Assembly: GCA_021234155.1 (NCBI GenBank)
Contig: JAJEKV010000013.1
Span: forward strand, 11,024,075-11,088,074
Reading direction: 5' to 3'
Origin: Isoetes taiwanensis
Lineage: Eukaryota; Streptophyta; Lycopodiopsida; Isoetales; Isoetaceae
DNA: 64,000 nt
Under the pieces are notes generated by a model. It did not search any database and was not told the origin of the DNA. It worked only from the letters and a program-made list of their open reading frames with translations. Positions 9,866 to 21,299 of this stretch are shown one piece after another. Both the position numbers and the translations under genes were made by a program. How positions within the stretch are numbered: the stretch's first letter is position 1; the number at the start of each line of letters is the position of its first letter.

Positions 9866-11579
9866 GTTTTTCCTATTTCTTTCCACTACAAAGTAGAATC
9901 GTGATTCAACCTCGACGACGAAGGAGCATGCATTTTCCCATGTGGCATCTATGCCGTGACCAAACTTCTTACTCAAAACCATACTATAAAATCTTTCCCG
10001 ATTTTTGGAATGTCGATAATACTTCCCTGCTGCCAAAACTCTTTAAAACCTTCGAAAATGAACTTAAAATAAAATCCGAAAAGTTTTTCTCTAAATCAAG
10101 AAAAACCAAATTTAAACAATAGATTTTTATTCATGAAAAATAGTAGATATATTGATAAATCTTGAAATGAAAAGGAAGTAGATGGCCTAAGACGACCATG
10201 GAGGTGGTAAAGTAAATAAGGATGTAAAGGGAGGAGGAGGAAGAAAAGGAGGCAAAGTGGCTAATAGAGTAATAGGTAAACTCTAGTGCCAACAACGATC
10301 CAATTTATAGTCTTAGGTTTACCGCAAAATAGAGCAATGCACGGAGGGAGCTCGATTCGGATGAGGAGGAGAAGGGCCAAGAGACGATGGAGGAAGCATT
10401 GGTTGGCAAAGATTTAAAATTTAATACCACCAACATAAGAAAATAAGAAAACCTAAAATATAATATCCGTTTGCACCATCATTGTCGGGATGTCTAAAGC
10501 TCATATAAAAAATCACATGCATGGCCAAGATTGAGGATGAAAAGGCTACAAGCTGGGAGTATTGAAAAAGGCCCAATGAGAAGAACGAGCATAAAAATCC
10601 AGACGAGGATAAAAAGATGTTTCAATCCGCCCCAAGCAAAATCTTATTGAAAAGGACATGGTTTCAAGGAATCATCTCCAAGTTGCAAAACATGAAAATA
10701 CCATACAAGGTTTGCGTGTTCAAGTTGCCGTAATGGAAGCTAAGGATAAGGCCTTGGAGACAAATAAGCGAACTATTGTGAGAAAGAACGCCGAATGAGG
10801 AGAAGAACAAAAGACCACTATATATATTGATCGTCCTCCCCGAGAGTCTCGATCTGGTGGCCCAATTGATTGCATAAATATATCCATGGAATTGATCATC
10901 CATAGAGATGAGATACATCATATAATACAAGGAAGAGCACATGAAGGCCATTAATATACGGGAAAAAAAAACTCCAGGTTCGAAGGGCTTTTGAGGGAAA
11001 ACCTTTACAATAATAAGTTCGCTATGAATATGTGAACATACCAATGTGTTGATGGGAGACATAGTTGGGTTCATTGGTCAAGAACCTCCAAGATAGAAGA
11101 TGCTAGTGTCATCACTATAGACATTTGCAAAAGCACATGTACTGGTCAATTAGGTGTAATTAAACTGATATATCATGCTCAAATAGTTGCAAACATTGAG
11201 AAATTCTAAAGAGTATGGATCAATTTGACAACATTGACATATCCTATTTGCAAAGGAAGGGCGAAATACGTTCAAGTTTGAGGAGGATCTTCCTTGGACG
11301 TATGCCGGGAAAGAGAAGAAAATAAAATTGAAAAAGCCCATATCCTCAATTAAAACATCTGTTAGAACAAATGTAAACGAACACCACTATTTCATTTCGC
11401 AAGTGCTCCACTGAATGGTAAAGCTTCTATAGTGAGAAAAAGTCAACATATTTTGTGAAATTGGACAAGCATGAAGCTTATATCCCCTCCCCCCTCTCCC
11501 CCTTTCCCTTTTATTTAAATTTGAATATGGACCTTTGCTGACAACATTAGCTCTATATTTAATTAGTTTAATTACTAGG
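9866..11579. other. Intergenic, no confident gene
   Basis: The longest frame is a 136-codon minus ORF (10664-11074) with no recognised domain; the plus strand there is purine-rich and reads like low-complexity degraded sequence. A C-rich tract lies at 11484-11510. Nothing else supported. Confidence 0.4.
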
Positions 11580-11660
11580 AAGATTTTTTTTTTTTTTGTT
11601 ATGTTGCATGAGTTGTACTTGATATTGCATGATCAATGAAATACGTCCTTCAAAAAAAAC
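11580..11660 (+). mobile_element. Probable LINE 3' end
   Basis: TTGTACTTGATATTGCATGA followed by TCAATGAAATACGTCCTTC and an A-run at 11653-11659. The CTTC-AAAA junction and the ACTTGAT...ATTG phrase resemble the 3' end of the LINE at 22.09 kb on the other strand. No coding body is recognised upstream, so this is a short, heavily 5'-truncated copy or a SINE using the same tail. Confidence 0.45.
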
Positions 11661-14600
11661 AAGGTGCTGCGCACGAGGGGTTGCCCTCTGATGGCGCGAA
11701 AGTGTGTTTTCATGGTTTCTGTTTTTCCAAGTTCTTGAGATTAATGTTGCTTACTCTTCGTATTTTAGCTTGTTACTATCGAAAGAATTATATGTTCCCC
11801 ATTATGATATTTTAAATGCCACAATTTTTTAATAAAATACAAGCTTATATGGCATTGCCATGATATCAGATCGTTCCTATCAATGCAAGGTGTCAATTTC
11901 ATTGGAGAAAAAAAACTAACTGTATGTGCAAGACAGTCCACCAACTTTCAGTGTTACATCATGTGTTCTTGGAACAATAATGAAAAAGTCTCAATACATT
12001 TCGAGGGCAAATGTCCCTTGTGTAGAAATGCCATAAAAACAAAATTGAAAAGTGCCAGCTTTCCTACTATGTTCATTTTTAGTTCAATAATGAATACATT
12101 TACATGCTTTGGAAATATCGAAGTTAATGTTAGTGTTGATCTTAAAACTAGATCTAATCTTTAACTTTTGGCTTCGTAAGCTCACAATGTGTTGTTCATG
12201 AGGAAGAGGCTGAAAGTATATGTATTGGAAGTCAAAAAGGTCGATCCTAGGGATGAGGTATCCTTATGTAACATAATATGTACCAAGCAGTGAAACACAT
12301 AGTGTGATTTGTTAATTGCACAAATAACTTCATAATCGACCACTATGTACAAGACCCATGATTTTGACTATGTCCTGGGATTGGAATCAGTAGATATTGG
12401 CTGCCCGACATAAAGTTTGAACTCGAACTTAAACTCGAACTAGAATCTAGAATTGGATCTATTATAGAAGCTGGATCAACAATTGGAACAATAGCCAGCA
12501 AGGGGTTGAATAAGATTACTACTGGATCAAGATCTTGAATAGGCAAACAATAATGGAGTCAAAAGCTAGAGTATCAAGGGAGAATGCAATGTCACACTAA
12601 ACAAAATCAAAACCTAAAGGAAAACTTAAATTGGAACGGAAAACATGGTCCAATGTGAAGATGGCATGTTGAACAAAAAAGATCATGGACTGGAACTGGA
12701 CCTAGGACTAGGCACGGAAATGAATCAAGGCAGAACTGGCTGGTCACCACCATCTAATTGCAAGTAGGTTTGGATGAAGCGAGACCGCGCTTAGCTCTTT
12801 CTGGTATCAAGCTGCTCCTTCCAGATAGAGTTGTATCATATTTGTCAATACCAGATTCTTCGTGATGAGCTAGACTTAGAGTAGACTCAGAGAAGACTCC
12901 ATTCATACTGTCATGAGCTACAAACGATAATACAAGAGAAATATAAATATAAACTAGAGTTAGTTTGATACAATTGGAAAGAATAAGGGTTGAAATCAAG
13001 ACTGTGTACATGAGGAAGAACACAGCTTGGAAAGTTTGCATTACCAATAGACATGCAAACAACAAAGAACATTGAATGCTCCCTTGCAACTGACCATACT
13101 CCAATTGACTTGATGGTTATTGGTTATTGGTACTTATGGTTTGACAAATGCAATGAACGACATGCAACTTGTGAATAGCAACTTAAGTAGGCAACTTAGC
13201 CAATTTGGTCTAAGACCTGCTTTGTTTTCCCAGAAACCAAGTGATAAATAGAAAGCAGATTATTGCATTCCGGCCGCTCAGCATTGTCAGATTTCATCTT
13301 GTAACAGGGCAAATGGAAGATATAGATATGATATTCATATATTACGAAATTAAAATGTACTGTAGTAGCAAAAGAACTATCTTTATGGTTGCTCTAATGA
13401 ACAGGGAATAGATTTTTTTCAAGATTATGATGCAGAACCATTCACAATTAGAACTATGAGAGGCACGGACGGAAGTGCCATTATGTGGATTCGGCATTGT
13501 CCATCAAAATTTACAATTGTAAGTACTTACTGGGGTTGCAGTCAAAATTATAAAAAAAGTGGCCATTTTCCTCTTCCTCATTTCAAATTGTGACTTTGCT
13601 AAGGAAAAAAAAAATGACAGGAAGTCATACCCGACAAATGCATCTATCTTGCAACGCCGTATCTTGTATGCAATTTTCCTGCACACATATGTCAAGTAAT
13701 GTATAATGCAGAAATCAAATATACGGAATAACTTACATCGTTTGAGTCCAGCAAGTTAATGTGTGATGATCTGATGGGGCGGATTTTGACATCTTGATAA
13801 CTAACAAATAACATAAGAATCAACAAATAAATGGTGATTAATATTTGAGACCAATAGAGGAATTCAAAAGCACACAAAAGAATCAAAAGGATATGCTCTA
13901 TTATTCATAATAACCACCTGTGGCAAGCTGGTCATCTCCCAAACGCCAGAAAATTTAAACACAAATTATTCTTGTCATTGATGTGAGGTTGAGACATATG
14001 CTTGCAAATGGATTTTCACATTCATAGTTCCATCAGTAAGAGACATAATTCGTGCACCATCTGGGGGGATCAAAGCCTCGGGTACCTGCAAGATAATGAT
14101 GTATAAAGGCGTGGTCATAAAGAAACTATATGATACAGCATCGTTCTCAATAGCAAAGGAGTATTCTTTCTGCATTCCATTCATTTGAGCATGTTATTAC
14201 TCGAAATTTAACAATACTAGTATTTAACAATATTAGTTAGCCATGGTCAACCCACCAGCCAAAAAACTTCGTTATATTGTTCTGCTTCAGAGATCTCAAC
14301 AAATGCACCTCTAAATACAAACGTTCCAAATCATTCAGGCTGTGCAAAAGATCTTGAATCTTGACGTGATTTCATGCTATCTCAATCCCTTAAAATTCAT
14401 CAAATTGATGCTCGAGTTAAGGATTAAGAAAAAAATAGAGCAGATCTGAGCATGTAAGAAAATCAACTATTATTCACAAATGTCATGGCCTGTCTTTTAA
14501 CACTGACAGCAATGCACCATGACTCTACTTAGTCTATTGAACATTGGAAATCTACCACTGTTCCAGCACAATTACTCCATCGCATGCACCATATGAACGT

Positions 14601-15540
14601 CATTGACATGCTGGCACCATGCAGTGCAGGCTTAAAAAAAAAAGACTTAAGATGCTCTCACCTAAGCAGCCACACTCAACCTCCATGCCAGAATAGTTCC
14701 ATCCTTTAACAATATATACAGACTAGTCTTATGTCCCTTAATGCACTAAATTTTATGTCAAGCCCCATAATAGGAGGAAACTTCAGAAGGCGCACAGATA
14801 GCCTTCATATCTCTGTCAATAACAGTATTCTAGATATACACAAAGGAAGCATGTTTTCCAGGCCTCAACTTGTAATATCCAGGTTCAAGCTATCAGGAGT
14901 ATACAGTATCAAACACAATTGTGAGCTTAGGATCAAGTCAACAGGGAGTTTGATCTCTCTGTCTATGACCAAAACCACTCTTCTCAAAATATAAAATCTT
15001 CTGACATTAAGCCCTTCGGGCAGTGAAATCTTCGTTAAGGTACATGACACTTATAACAATGATACGATTGCATCTTTGCACCGAAACATGCAACTCCGAG
15101 AACTTACAATAGAAGAGTCCAGAACATATTCAGTTGTGACATATGTTTTGAACAGCGGCTCTGCTGGCAGCAATAAAAAATTGATGTGCAATTTCATTGA
15201 CATTGGTTTTCAAAGTCTAAGGATAAACCACTCACCTCGGAAGGAGAAGTGGATCCGAAAAGGAGAGAAGTTCTTTTCCGTGATCGACTCTAGCATTTTG
15301 TGAACCACATCCAAAGACCCAATATCATCAACAAATAACCAACGATCATAAACACGCATTCAACAATGCAATACGCCTTTGTCCACTATTCGACCCATTG
15401 ATCAAGCAACTTAAGAAGCTGTTGGGCATCAATACAATCAATACAACCAGAATATATCATATAAGATGGATCAAGGATCAACAATGCCCGCTGATCCCTG
15501 ACAGCACCAACATAATCCTGTAATCCTGAAGAGCAATGTT
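11661..15540. other. Long intergenic stretch without recognisable genes
   Basis: Anonymous AT-rich DNA. ORFs up to 116 codons (12754-13104 minus) show no domain. Several stretches near 13.5-14.2 kb and 15.0-15.3 kb look exon-like in composition, but no protein could be assigned. Confidence 0.4.
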
Positions 15541-15800
15541 AAAGCCATAACTCCAGACACTCTGGAGTGACTTTGAAACCCAAAAAGCGGGCTTCCCACA
15601 TCCGTCAATGATGCAGCCTCGATCGGGGGAGCACCGTTAGCCCGCTTCGAGTGGCCGTAGAAAGCGAGGCAACCGAGTTTACTGACCTATTATGGGTTTG
15701 GAGCAGTCATTGACATATTCTAGGCATATACTAGCATATGCCTAGAATATGCCACAAACCCACCTCAACAAGGGCTTGCCCCCTTAGGGGCAACCCAAAA
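15541..15800. repeat. Repeat sharing blocks with 21.3-21.6 kb
   Basis: Contains ATAACTCCAGACACTCTGG and, at about 15769-15793, CTTGCCCCCTTAGGGGCAAC, a hairpin. Both have counterparts at 21.3-21.6 kb (ATAACTCCGGACACTCGG; GGGTTGCCCCCTACAGGCAA). A palindrome lies between them. The element type is not identified. Confidence 0.5.
15714..15751. repeat. 38-bp palindrome (16-bp perfect arms)
   Basis: Arms CATATTCTAGGCATAT and ATATGCCTAGAATATG are perfectly complementary around a 6-base loop ACTAGC. Outward, GGGTTTGG on the left and CCACAAACCC on the right extend the foldback to roughly 65 bp with an internal asymmetric bulge. It could be a tiny MITE or a transcribed hairpin; nothing decides between them. 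Confidence 0.85.
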
Positions 15801-16105
15801 ATGAAAAAAGATACCGTCACATAAGCAAGATATGACATTTTGTAGCAAAAATTATTTTAAGAACATCTCCCCATCTTAGGAGCATACTCAGATTAGTCTT
15901 CAAGCTCCAATTTGCACAAGTAGAAAGCGTCATGATTGAGGTGGCATACAATGACAAATTAAGTTATACTTGTGATAATAACCAACGAGTGATATGTATT
16001 CAAAGCTATCTTCCAAGCTTAATAAAATCTTTGAATGTAGATCCAAACTAACACTTTCCTATCTTTTAAAAGTAACTGTATTAAGTAGTGTCGACTAATC
16101 AATAG

Positions 16106-16146
16106 ATAAGATAAGGTAAGGTAAGGTAAGGTAAGGTAAGATAAGG
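16106..16146. repeat. (GGTAA)n microsatellite
   Basis: Seven to eight pentamers of GGTAA with flanking GATAA variants. Confidence 0.9.
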
Positions 16147-16477
16147 AATTACTACATCCATAGAAAGAAGGATTATACTTTCATATCTACTATTCTAACC
16201 ATGTCTCTGATGACGAAATGTGACAAAAGTCTAGCCTGTGCGGTTTTTATCTGCTTCATATTCACAGGCACACTGTTCTTTAAGTGCGTAGGCATCAAAC
16301 CCCCTTGACAAAGATAAGAATGCTCTCAATCGAAGCACCCTATTCGTACAACTGTCATTGATGCCCTTGTACCATACCACCAAAAGGAACATACCACCAA
16401 ATAATTATTGAAGGTTGGTATTCAAGAGTCTACCATAATGAACATGTCAAATGCCTTGTTAAGGTCTAAGGAAGGAA

Positions 16478-16588
16478 GGAATAGAATAGAATAGTTTTTT
16501 TAACGTCCACGGAGACCAATAGGTCATGGGACCCATACAATGGAAAGAAGGTATTTTTATCGTCCACGGAGACCAATCGGTCTATGGA
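16478..16588. repeat. (GAATA)n-tipped repeat, copies at 16.5 kb
   Basis: A short (AATAG)n tract is followed by TTTTTTTAACGTCCACGGAG at 16495, then by CCAATAGGTCATGGGACC. A second box at 16553 reads TTTTTATCGTCCACGGAGAC, followed by CAATCGGTCTATGG. These match the boxes at 182 and 5841 very closely, so this is one repeat family with at least four boxes here. Confidence 0.8.
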
Positions 16589-17306
16589 TGATACGAAATA
16601 TCTAAAGGGGAATGCTGTGATATTGTTGTCGTACATGTAGGCGCTCTTGAACATCATTGAGAGGAAAAGGTATGCACTTAATCTGTAGATTAGAGACAAC
16701 AAGCTTGCATAAGGATGGGTGCACTTAAGCAAAATGAAGGAAATTTGCACCCTCCCTTCGGCATAGATGAGTGACAACATACATGTGCAAATGGTTATCA
16801 TGCATGGAGCATGGGTAGTGACAACAAGATGCGCGATAGTAATTATGCATGAAGCATGGGTTCAAATTGCTAGTTTTGCCCTGAAGAACAATTAACGTTG
16901 GGGGTTGGTATAAGTATCAAGAGACCATCATTTTACAATTTTATGCCGTTATTTTTAGGGGTAATCTTACAAATACACTTCCAAAACATTTGACATATTC
17001 TGAAATTGGACTTTACTTGATCAACAATATACCTTTTTTTTTTTTCCGTCCCCTTACCCTAGTATTTTCGAATCCTGAATTGAATGGTGAAATCCTGAAT
17101 TGAATGGTTAAAAACATTTATATTTCTGTAGACATGCATGTACTTTAAAATGTAATGTAATGCTCTCTTTGGGCCTTCATGTATGAAAACCTATGGTCCA
17201 TGTAACGGATGAGCCAGGTTTATGGTTCTGATCTCTCTGCCAAGCTTCAGGTTCTGCAAACTTAGATTTTTGCAATGAACAGATCAAAAAAGCAAACCTA
17301 ACGATT
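16589..17306. other. 3' flank of the DUF1218 gene
   Basis: Presumed 3' UTR and intergenic DNA of the minus-strand gene that ends at 17307. It contains a direct repeat (AATCCTGAATTGAATGGT, twice, near 17070-17108) and no gene. No canonical AATAAA signal was picked out with confidence. Confidence 0.4.
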
Positions 17307-18299
17307 TTAAATCACGGATGTCATTCCCACTGAAGAACCCACTGAAGAATCCATAGTAGATTCGTCCCTGGCAGTCAAGACAAACCCAAAATAGGCTGCT
17401 AATAGAATCATGGTAACCAGAGTAAAGGCTCCGGCCGAAGTAAATATTCCCTTTCGCAACTCTGAACAATCATTCTCGCCTTTGGTCTGAAGCCAATTCT
17501 CTATTATACCTGCTACAAGGAGAATTTCTGACATAACAAAGCTAAACCTGCACAATAGAAAACATTGATAGAGATTATATTCAAATCTGTTGAACATCCT
17601 AACTAGAAATTTCCTGATTATCTTCCAGCAGAAAAAAAACTCTGTTGGTGAAATCTTACCAAGAAATTCCGAATAAAAGTAAGATTGCAAGACGATGTCC
17701 ACCTTCCTCCAAGCTTGGGCTTGGGCCCCAGCACCATCTCGTATTGGCCGCTATCATTCCATGAGCAAGAAGTAGAAGCACAGATGCAACAGATGCCAGA
17801 ACTGTGGATCTGCCATTGCTGTATATGCAATAGGAAAGGGATTCATCATGCCGTACCACGACCTGTAAGATAACAAAACATTATCAGTTATGCTAGCACC
17901 ATCCCTAACGCTACGATTTTCCGTTCAAGAACAGGCAATAGAACTACTAGAGCTAAGATTCTTCTATCCAAGAACTTGCAGAAGAACTGGAGCATCCATT
18001 TTTCTGTTCAGAGACATGCAAAAGAACTAGAGCATCGATTTAACAAGCAAAAGAACTAAAGCAGTTTGCAAAAGTAAAAGAAAGGACATTCCTAGAACTG
18101 CGATTTTGCTGTTCAAGAACATAGAGTAAGAGAAGAATCAAACTAACAGAATTTTGCAAATGAAAAAAGACAAGGGGCAGAAAGAAACCGGGCTCCGGTG
18201 AGATTCAGCACCAAATGCGAGGCCCAAGGCCAGGATGTAGAAGGTTGCCGATAAGCCAAGAAAGATTATGGAAATAGCTCGTCCCTTCATGGCGATCAT
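17307..18299 (-). CDS. DUF1218 (MWL/DESIGUAL-type) membrane protein, 3 exons
   Basis: Plant-specific four-helix membrane protein of the DUF1218 family. Characterised members (Arabidopsis MWL1/2 and VCC/DEAL) affect wall lignin, vein patterning and leaf symmetry; the biochemical role is unclear. Exons on minus are 18299-18189, 17862-17660 and 17547-17307, joining in frame (phases 0 and 2) to 184 codons, a normal family length. Helices lie at about residues 8-28 (AISIIFLGLSATFYILALG), 57-76, 95-119 and 138-163. A YC pair follows helix 1 (residue 49), C81 follows helix 2, and C132 with LRKGIFTSAGA precedes helix 4, the typical family block. The first intron's donor is weak (CCG/GTTTCT); its acceptor (TTACAG) and both intron-2 sites (TTG/GTAAGA; TGCAG) are good. 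The start chosen is MIAMKGR; an in-frame ATG 42 codons upstream is probably in the leader. No stop or frameshift: the only clearly intact gene here. Confidence 0.9.
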
Positions 18300-18786
18300 A
18301 GCTCCGGCACAGCAACGGTTTACTAATGAGAAATTTGAGACCCAAATGTAGCTCTTCCTAGTTGACAAGCGTTCTTTTACCCCGCCAAAAAAGACGCCTA
18401 GACTCGAAATGTATTTAGTTCTCAAAATGTATTCTAGCTAAAACAAAACAAACCAAAAAAGCTACACAATTCGCTAAAATGGACCCTAAAATTCGCTACA
18501 AAACAAAACTGTTCCCATGAGCAGCCTTGAGCAACCTGACTTCCAAGCAACAGATTGGAACTTTCAGAAATCCTAGCGCATTTTGGACTTCAAAGTTGGA
18601 CCTGAGTTTTCTCCATTCGGATCTCGTAGATCACCTTTGGATTCCAGAGGTAAAAACCTTGTTGGCATATAAGTCATATCTAAACATACATAATGCATAC
18701 ATGATAGATTTAATTCTTAGATTCCCTCCCTTATACCACCACATGTCCAAGATTTCGTCCAAGGAAAAAATAGAAGAAACAAGATG

Positions 18787-19015
18787 CTAACGCATCAATG
18801 GGTTGCCCTTTAGAGGAGCCATTGATGCATGCGCAATTACGCACTTGGCAAACTGAAAACAACTAATTACTCCTGCAGAACAGCATGTGGATGCTTGTAA
18901 AAGCCAAGCCTTAGAATTCCAAACCTTGGCATGTAGATCAGTATGTTGCTTATTAGACAGAGGCCTGAGGTAATCCTTGGCAGCTTGCTCAACAAATCTG
19001 TCCTTCATGGATACT
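18787..19015 (-). CDS. Possible terminal coding exon, unassigned
   Basis: A 76-codon frame on minus after a good acceptor (TTTGTTTTACATCAG) and ending in TAG. It reads SMKDRFVEQAAKDYLRPLSN and later WNSKAWLLQASTCCSAGVIS, protein-like with a hydrophobic C-terminal half. It lies between the ALG13-like exons and the DUF1218 gene on the same strand, but does not resemble the missing ALG13 C-terminus. It may instead be the last exon of an unrecognised gene. An internal GT (CCAAG/GTTTGG) could also be a donor. Confidence 0.35.
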
Positions 19016-19686
19016 CTGATGTAAAACAAACAATGCTATCTAGCAAATCAATATATGTTTCTTACTAAGTGGTTGGAGTTGTGCTCTACTCACAAAAACT
19101 GGGCTTCTAAGCTATTGGCAGCTCCTTATGGTATTTATAAGATAAACATGTGCCTTTTGTGCCATCGTCTCTAATATATCTAAAGCACGGCGGCCAGAAC
19201 GTGATGAAGTTAATCATATGTTTCTGATTAAATCTGAGCATGATGTGTTTGTTTTAGAATTTCAACTTAATTATATCCTAATATACTGCCTGATTGTAAC
19301 ATTAAATTTTATGCTATGTTCATGATAATTAAGATGACTTCACAATAAAAATTTATGTAGATCTTAGAAGATCTGTCATGTTCAGACACTATAGAAGGCA
19401 TTCAACCTTCTAAGAAGTGATTTGAGAAGATCTACCAGGCCAGCAAAGCAAGTTCTGTGTAATAGCCTGTCAGGGCCTTAAATATTTGAAAGCTTTTCTG
19501 AGTACGTTAATGAGGTAGCTATGCAGTCATGTCTTCTGCTACCATAATCTTCTCTGAGATATCGTGTTCAAATGATGCTTGGATACGTGCCAGTGTTTTT
19601 GAAGTTGTTGTTTCCATGTGTCTATGCAGTTTATCCATGGTTTTCGTATTAGATCTGTAATCTGTGCATGCAGACATGATGCACAC
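19016..19686. other. Gap where the ALG13 C-terminal exon would be expected
   Basis: Family members have about 40 more residues after the KKFLF block. No frame on minus in this interval resembles them. A short frame near 19.4 kb (GLVDLLKSLLRRLNAF) is not convincing. Confidence 0.4.
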
Positions 19687-20220
19687 AAAATAGGAACTTC
19701 TTCCTTGCTAACTCCTCAGCCAACTCCATCTGGTGGTTATCCATCAAATCTTCATTCACTACAACCACTAAGGGACGACCCGCCTGTAAAGTCTCAAAGA
19801 TGCTGCCTGAGCCTGTTGATAATATACAAGTATATAAATATCCCAATAAATTTTCACAAGTGTACAACTTCTATAAAAAATCATAGGGTGTATCTTGCCT
19901 GCATGACTCAAGACAAGTGAAGCAGAGCTAATACGGGTTTTTCAAGTTCGGGAAAATCTAAACCAATCCACCTTTAAACCCCCATCTTCACCATTTGACT
20001 GCAAAATAAACATTCAGCGTGATTATATTATTAAAAGCATGATATAAAGTAGTACCTTCTCTGGCATATATGATCCACGACCAATTTGGAAAAGTATAGA
20101 AGGAAATCCAAGAGAAACCAGAACCCTCCGACATGACAATGACTCTGCTGAGCGTACGCGTGCATCAAAGCTGTTAGAACCAACAGTTACAAATACAAGC
20201 TTCTCTCCTTGAATTGGCAT
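19687..20220 (-). pseudogene. ALG13: ALG13-like glycosyltransferase subunit, broken
   Basis: ALG13 is the catalytic partner of membrane-bound ALG14 in the cytosolic-face ER enzyme that adds the second GlcNAc to dolichol-PP-GlcNAc in N-glycan assembly. Exon A (20220-20056) encodes KLVFVTVGSNSFDARV and LGFPSILFQIGRGSYMPEK. Exon B (19998-19899) encodes SNGEDGGLKVDWFRFSRT, a stop, then KTRISSASLVLSHAG. Exon C (19812 to about 19687) encodes GSGSIFETLQAGRPLVVVVN followed by EDLMDNHQMELAEELARKKF. Phases agree across both introns. Intron 1 is only 57 nt (GTACTA...TTGCAG); intron 2 has a GC donor (GCAG/GCAAGA). The TGA at 19944-19942 sits where the family has a hydrophobic residue, with family similarity in the same frame on both sides, so it is a point nonsense change. 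The C-terminal exon was not found. Either a pseudogene or a base-call error plus a distant exon. Confidence 0.8.
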
Positions 20221-20811
20221 CTTTGAAACTTTTCCATCAACAATTGTTGTGCATCCCCAGCCTATTCCTAATAGAAATCACCCAAAAGCCCAAGTCAGAA
20301 ACCACTTTTTGATGCTGCAATTTGTAAAAGATGTAACAAGGGACATGCTTCCCTAGTTCCAGGATTAATTAAAAAATAAAATACAATGTCCTTCATGTGG
20401 AAGAGAGGGCTAGTGCGATAGGACAGTGGTGGAATGATTTGGCACATGGAATTCAAGCAAGATGGCATGTAAAACAAGATTTACTTACTAGTTGGTATCC
20501 CTGTAAATGTCGGACGTAGCCTAGGTCTGTATTCTGTAGTCTTGTGAATGTCGTGCACTCTCCAACAGTAAAACTGGCCTGAGTTGCTTTTTGAAGGTGT
20601 TCCCATAGCGTCACACATAAGACTTGTACAGTAGCAACACAAGGAACTAGTGCATGAGTTTGATCATATTTGGGAGCAAGACATTGAAGAGGTTAACATG
20701 AAATGGAAAATCTTCTAGGAAGTGAGCCACAGCTCTGTTATCTTTACAGAAACTGGCTATCTATTAATCAATATCTGTGTCTTCCATATCTTGGATCTTA
20801 TCAAAGAGAAT

Positions 20812-21192
20812 TTAATCTTTTCTTCTCCTCTTTCTTTCAGGAATTGGAGCCCACAGGGTCTGCATCGGACCATTTTTCACATCCTGTAGTCCAAAGATCA
20901 GGCCTTCAAACCGAATCGAGTAAAAACTGCCCGCAAAGTTTCCGTTTTTCCTTCTTAGCAGGCGAAGGAGCGAGGTAAGCTTTGGCAGCTTAACCAATCT
21001 ATTTTTTATGGGTATTCTTGCAACAGGCACATCTAAATGTATGCGACCGAGCAAATCTACGAGACTATTGTAAACTGCATCATTCTGTGACTGTTGAAGC
21101 GGCATTTGAATGCATATCTTGTGATCCGCCATGCCCAAACAATCTATACCATCAGCCACATCCCAAACGAATCGTCGCCATCTAAGTGTCAT
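20812..21192 (-). CDS. 126-codon ORF of unknown function
   Basis: An uninterrupted frame from ATG at 21192, basic overall, ending in a run of Arg/Lys. The sequence just upstream (TTTTTTAGGGTTTTTG) is a telo-box-like leader common before plant housekeeping genes. The middle, NRLVKLPKLTSLLRLLRRK followed by NGNFAGSFYSIRFEGLIFGL, looks like real protein, but no family is recognised. On the plus strand the same interval has a strong acceptor (CTCCTCTTTCTTTCAG at 20840) and a donor (GAG/GTAAGC at 20975), so a plus-strand exon is the competing reading. Confidence 0.35.
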   Translation of the reverse strand: MTLRWRRFVWDVADGIDCLGMADHKICIQMPLQQSQNDAVYNSLVDLLGRIHLDVPVARIPIKNRLVKLPKLTSLLRLLRRKNGNFAGSFYSIRFEGLIFGLQDVKNGPMQTLWAPIPERKRRRKD

Positions 21193-21299
21193 TGGGCATC
21201 ACAAAAACCCTAAAAAAGCCCAACAGATTGCAACCGCTTATACAGGATATTCTATGGCATATTATACTGAAAACAAATCGAGGCCTTCAAAATGTCACT

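Noticed and set aside
10664-11074. 136-codon minus ORF
   Set aside because: Hydrophobic antisense reading of purine-rich plus-strand sequence; no domain.
18138-18425. Longer DUF1218 start with 42 extra residues
   Set aside because: The added residues are not membrane-like or conserved; MIAMKGR directly before helix 1 fits the family start.
19397-19443. Candidate ALG13 C-terminal piece (GLVDLLKSLLRRLNAF)
   Set aside because: Too short and lacking the expected proline-glycine block.
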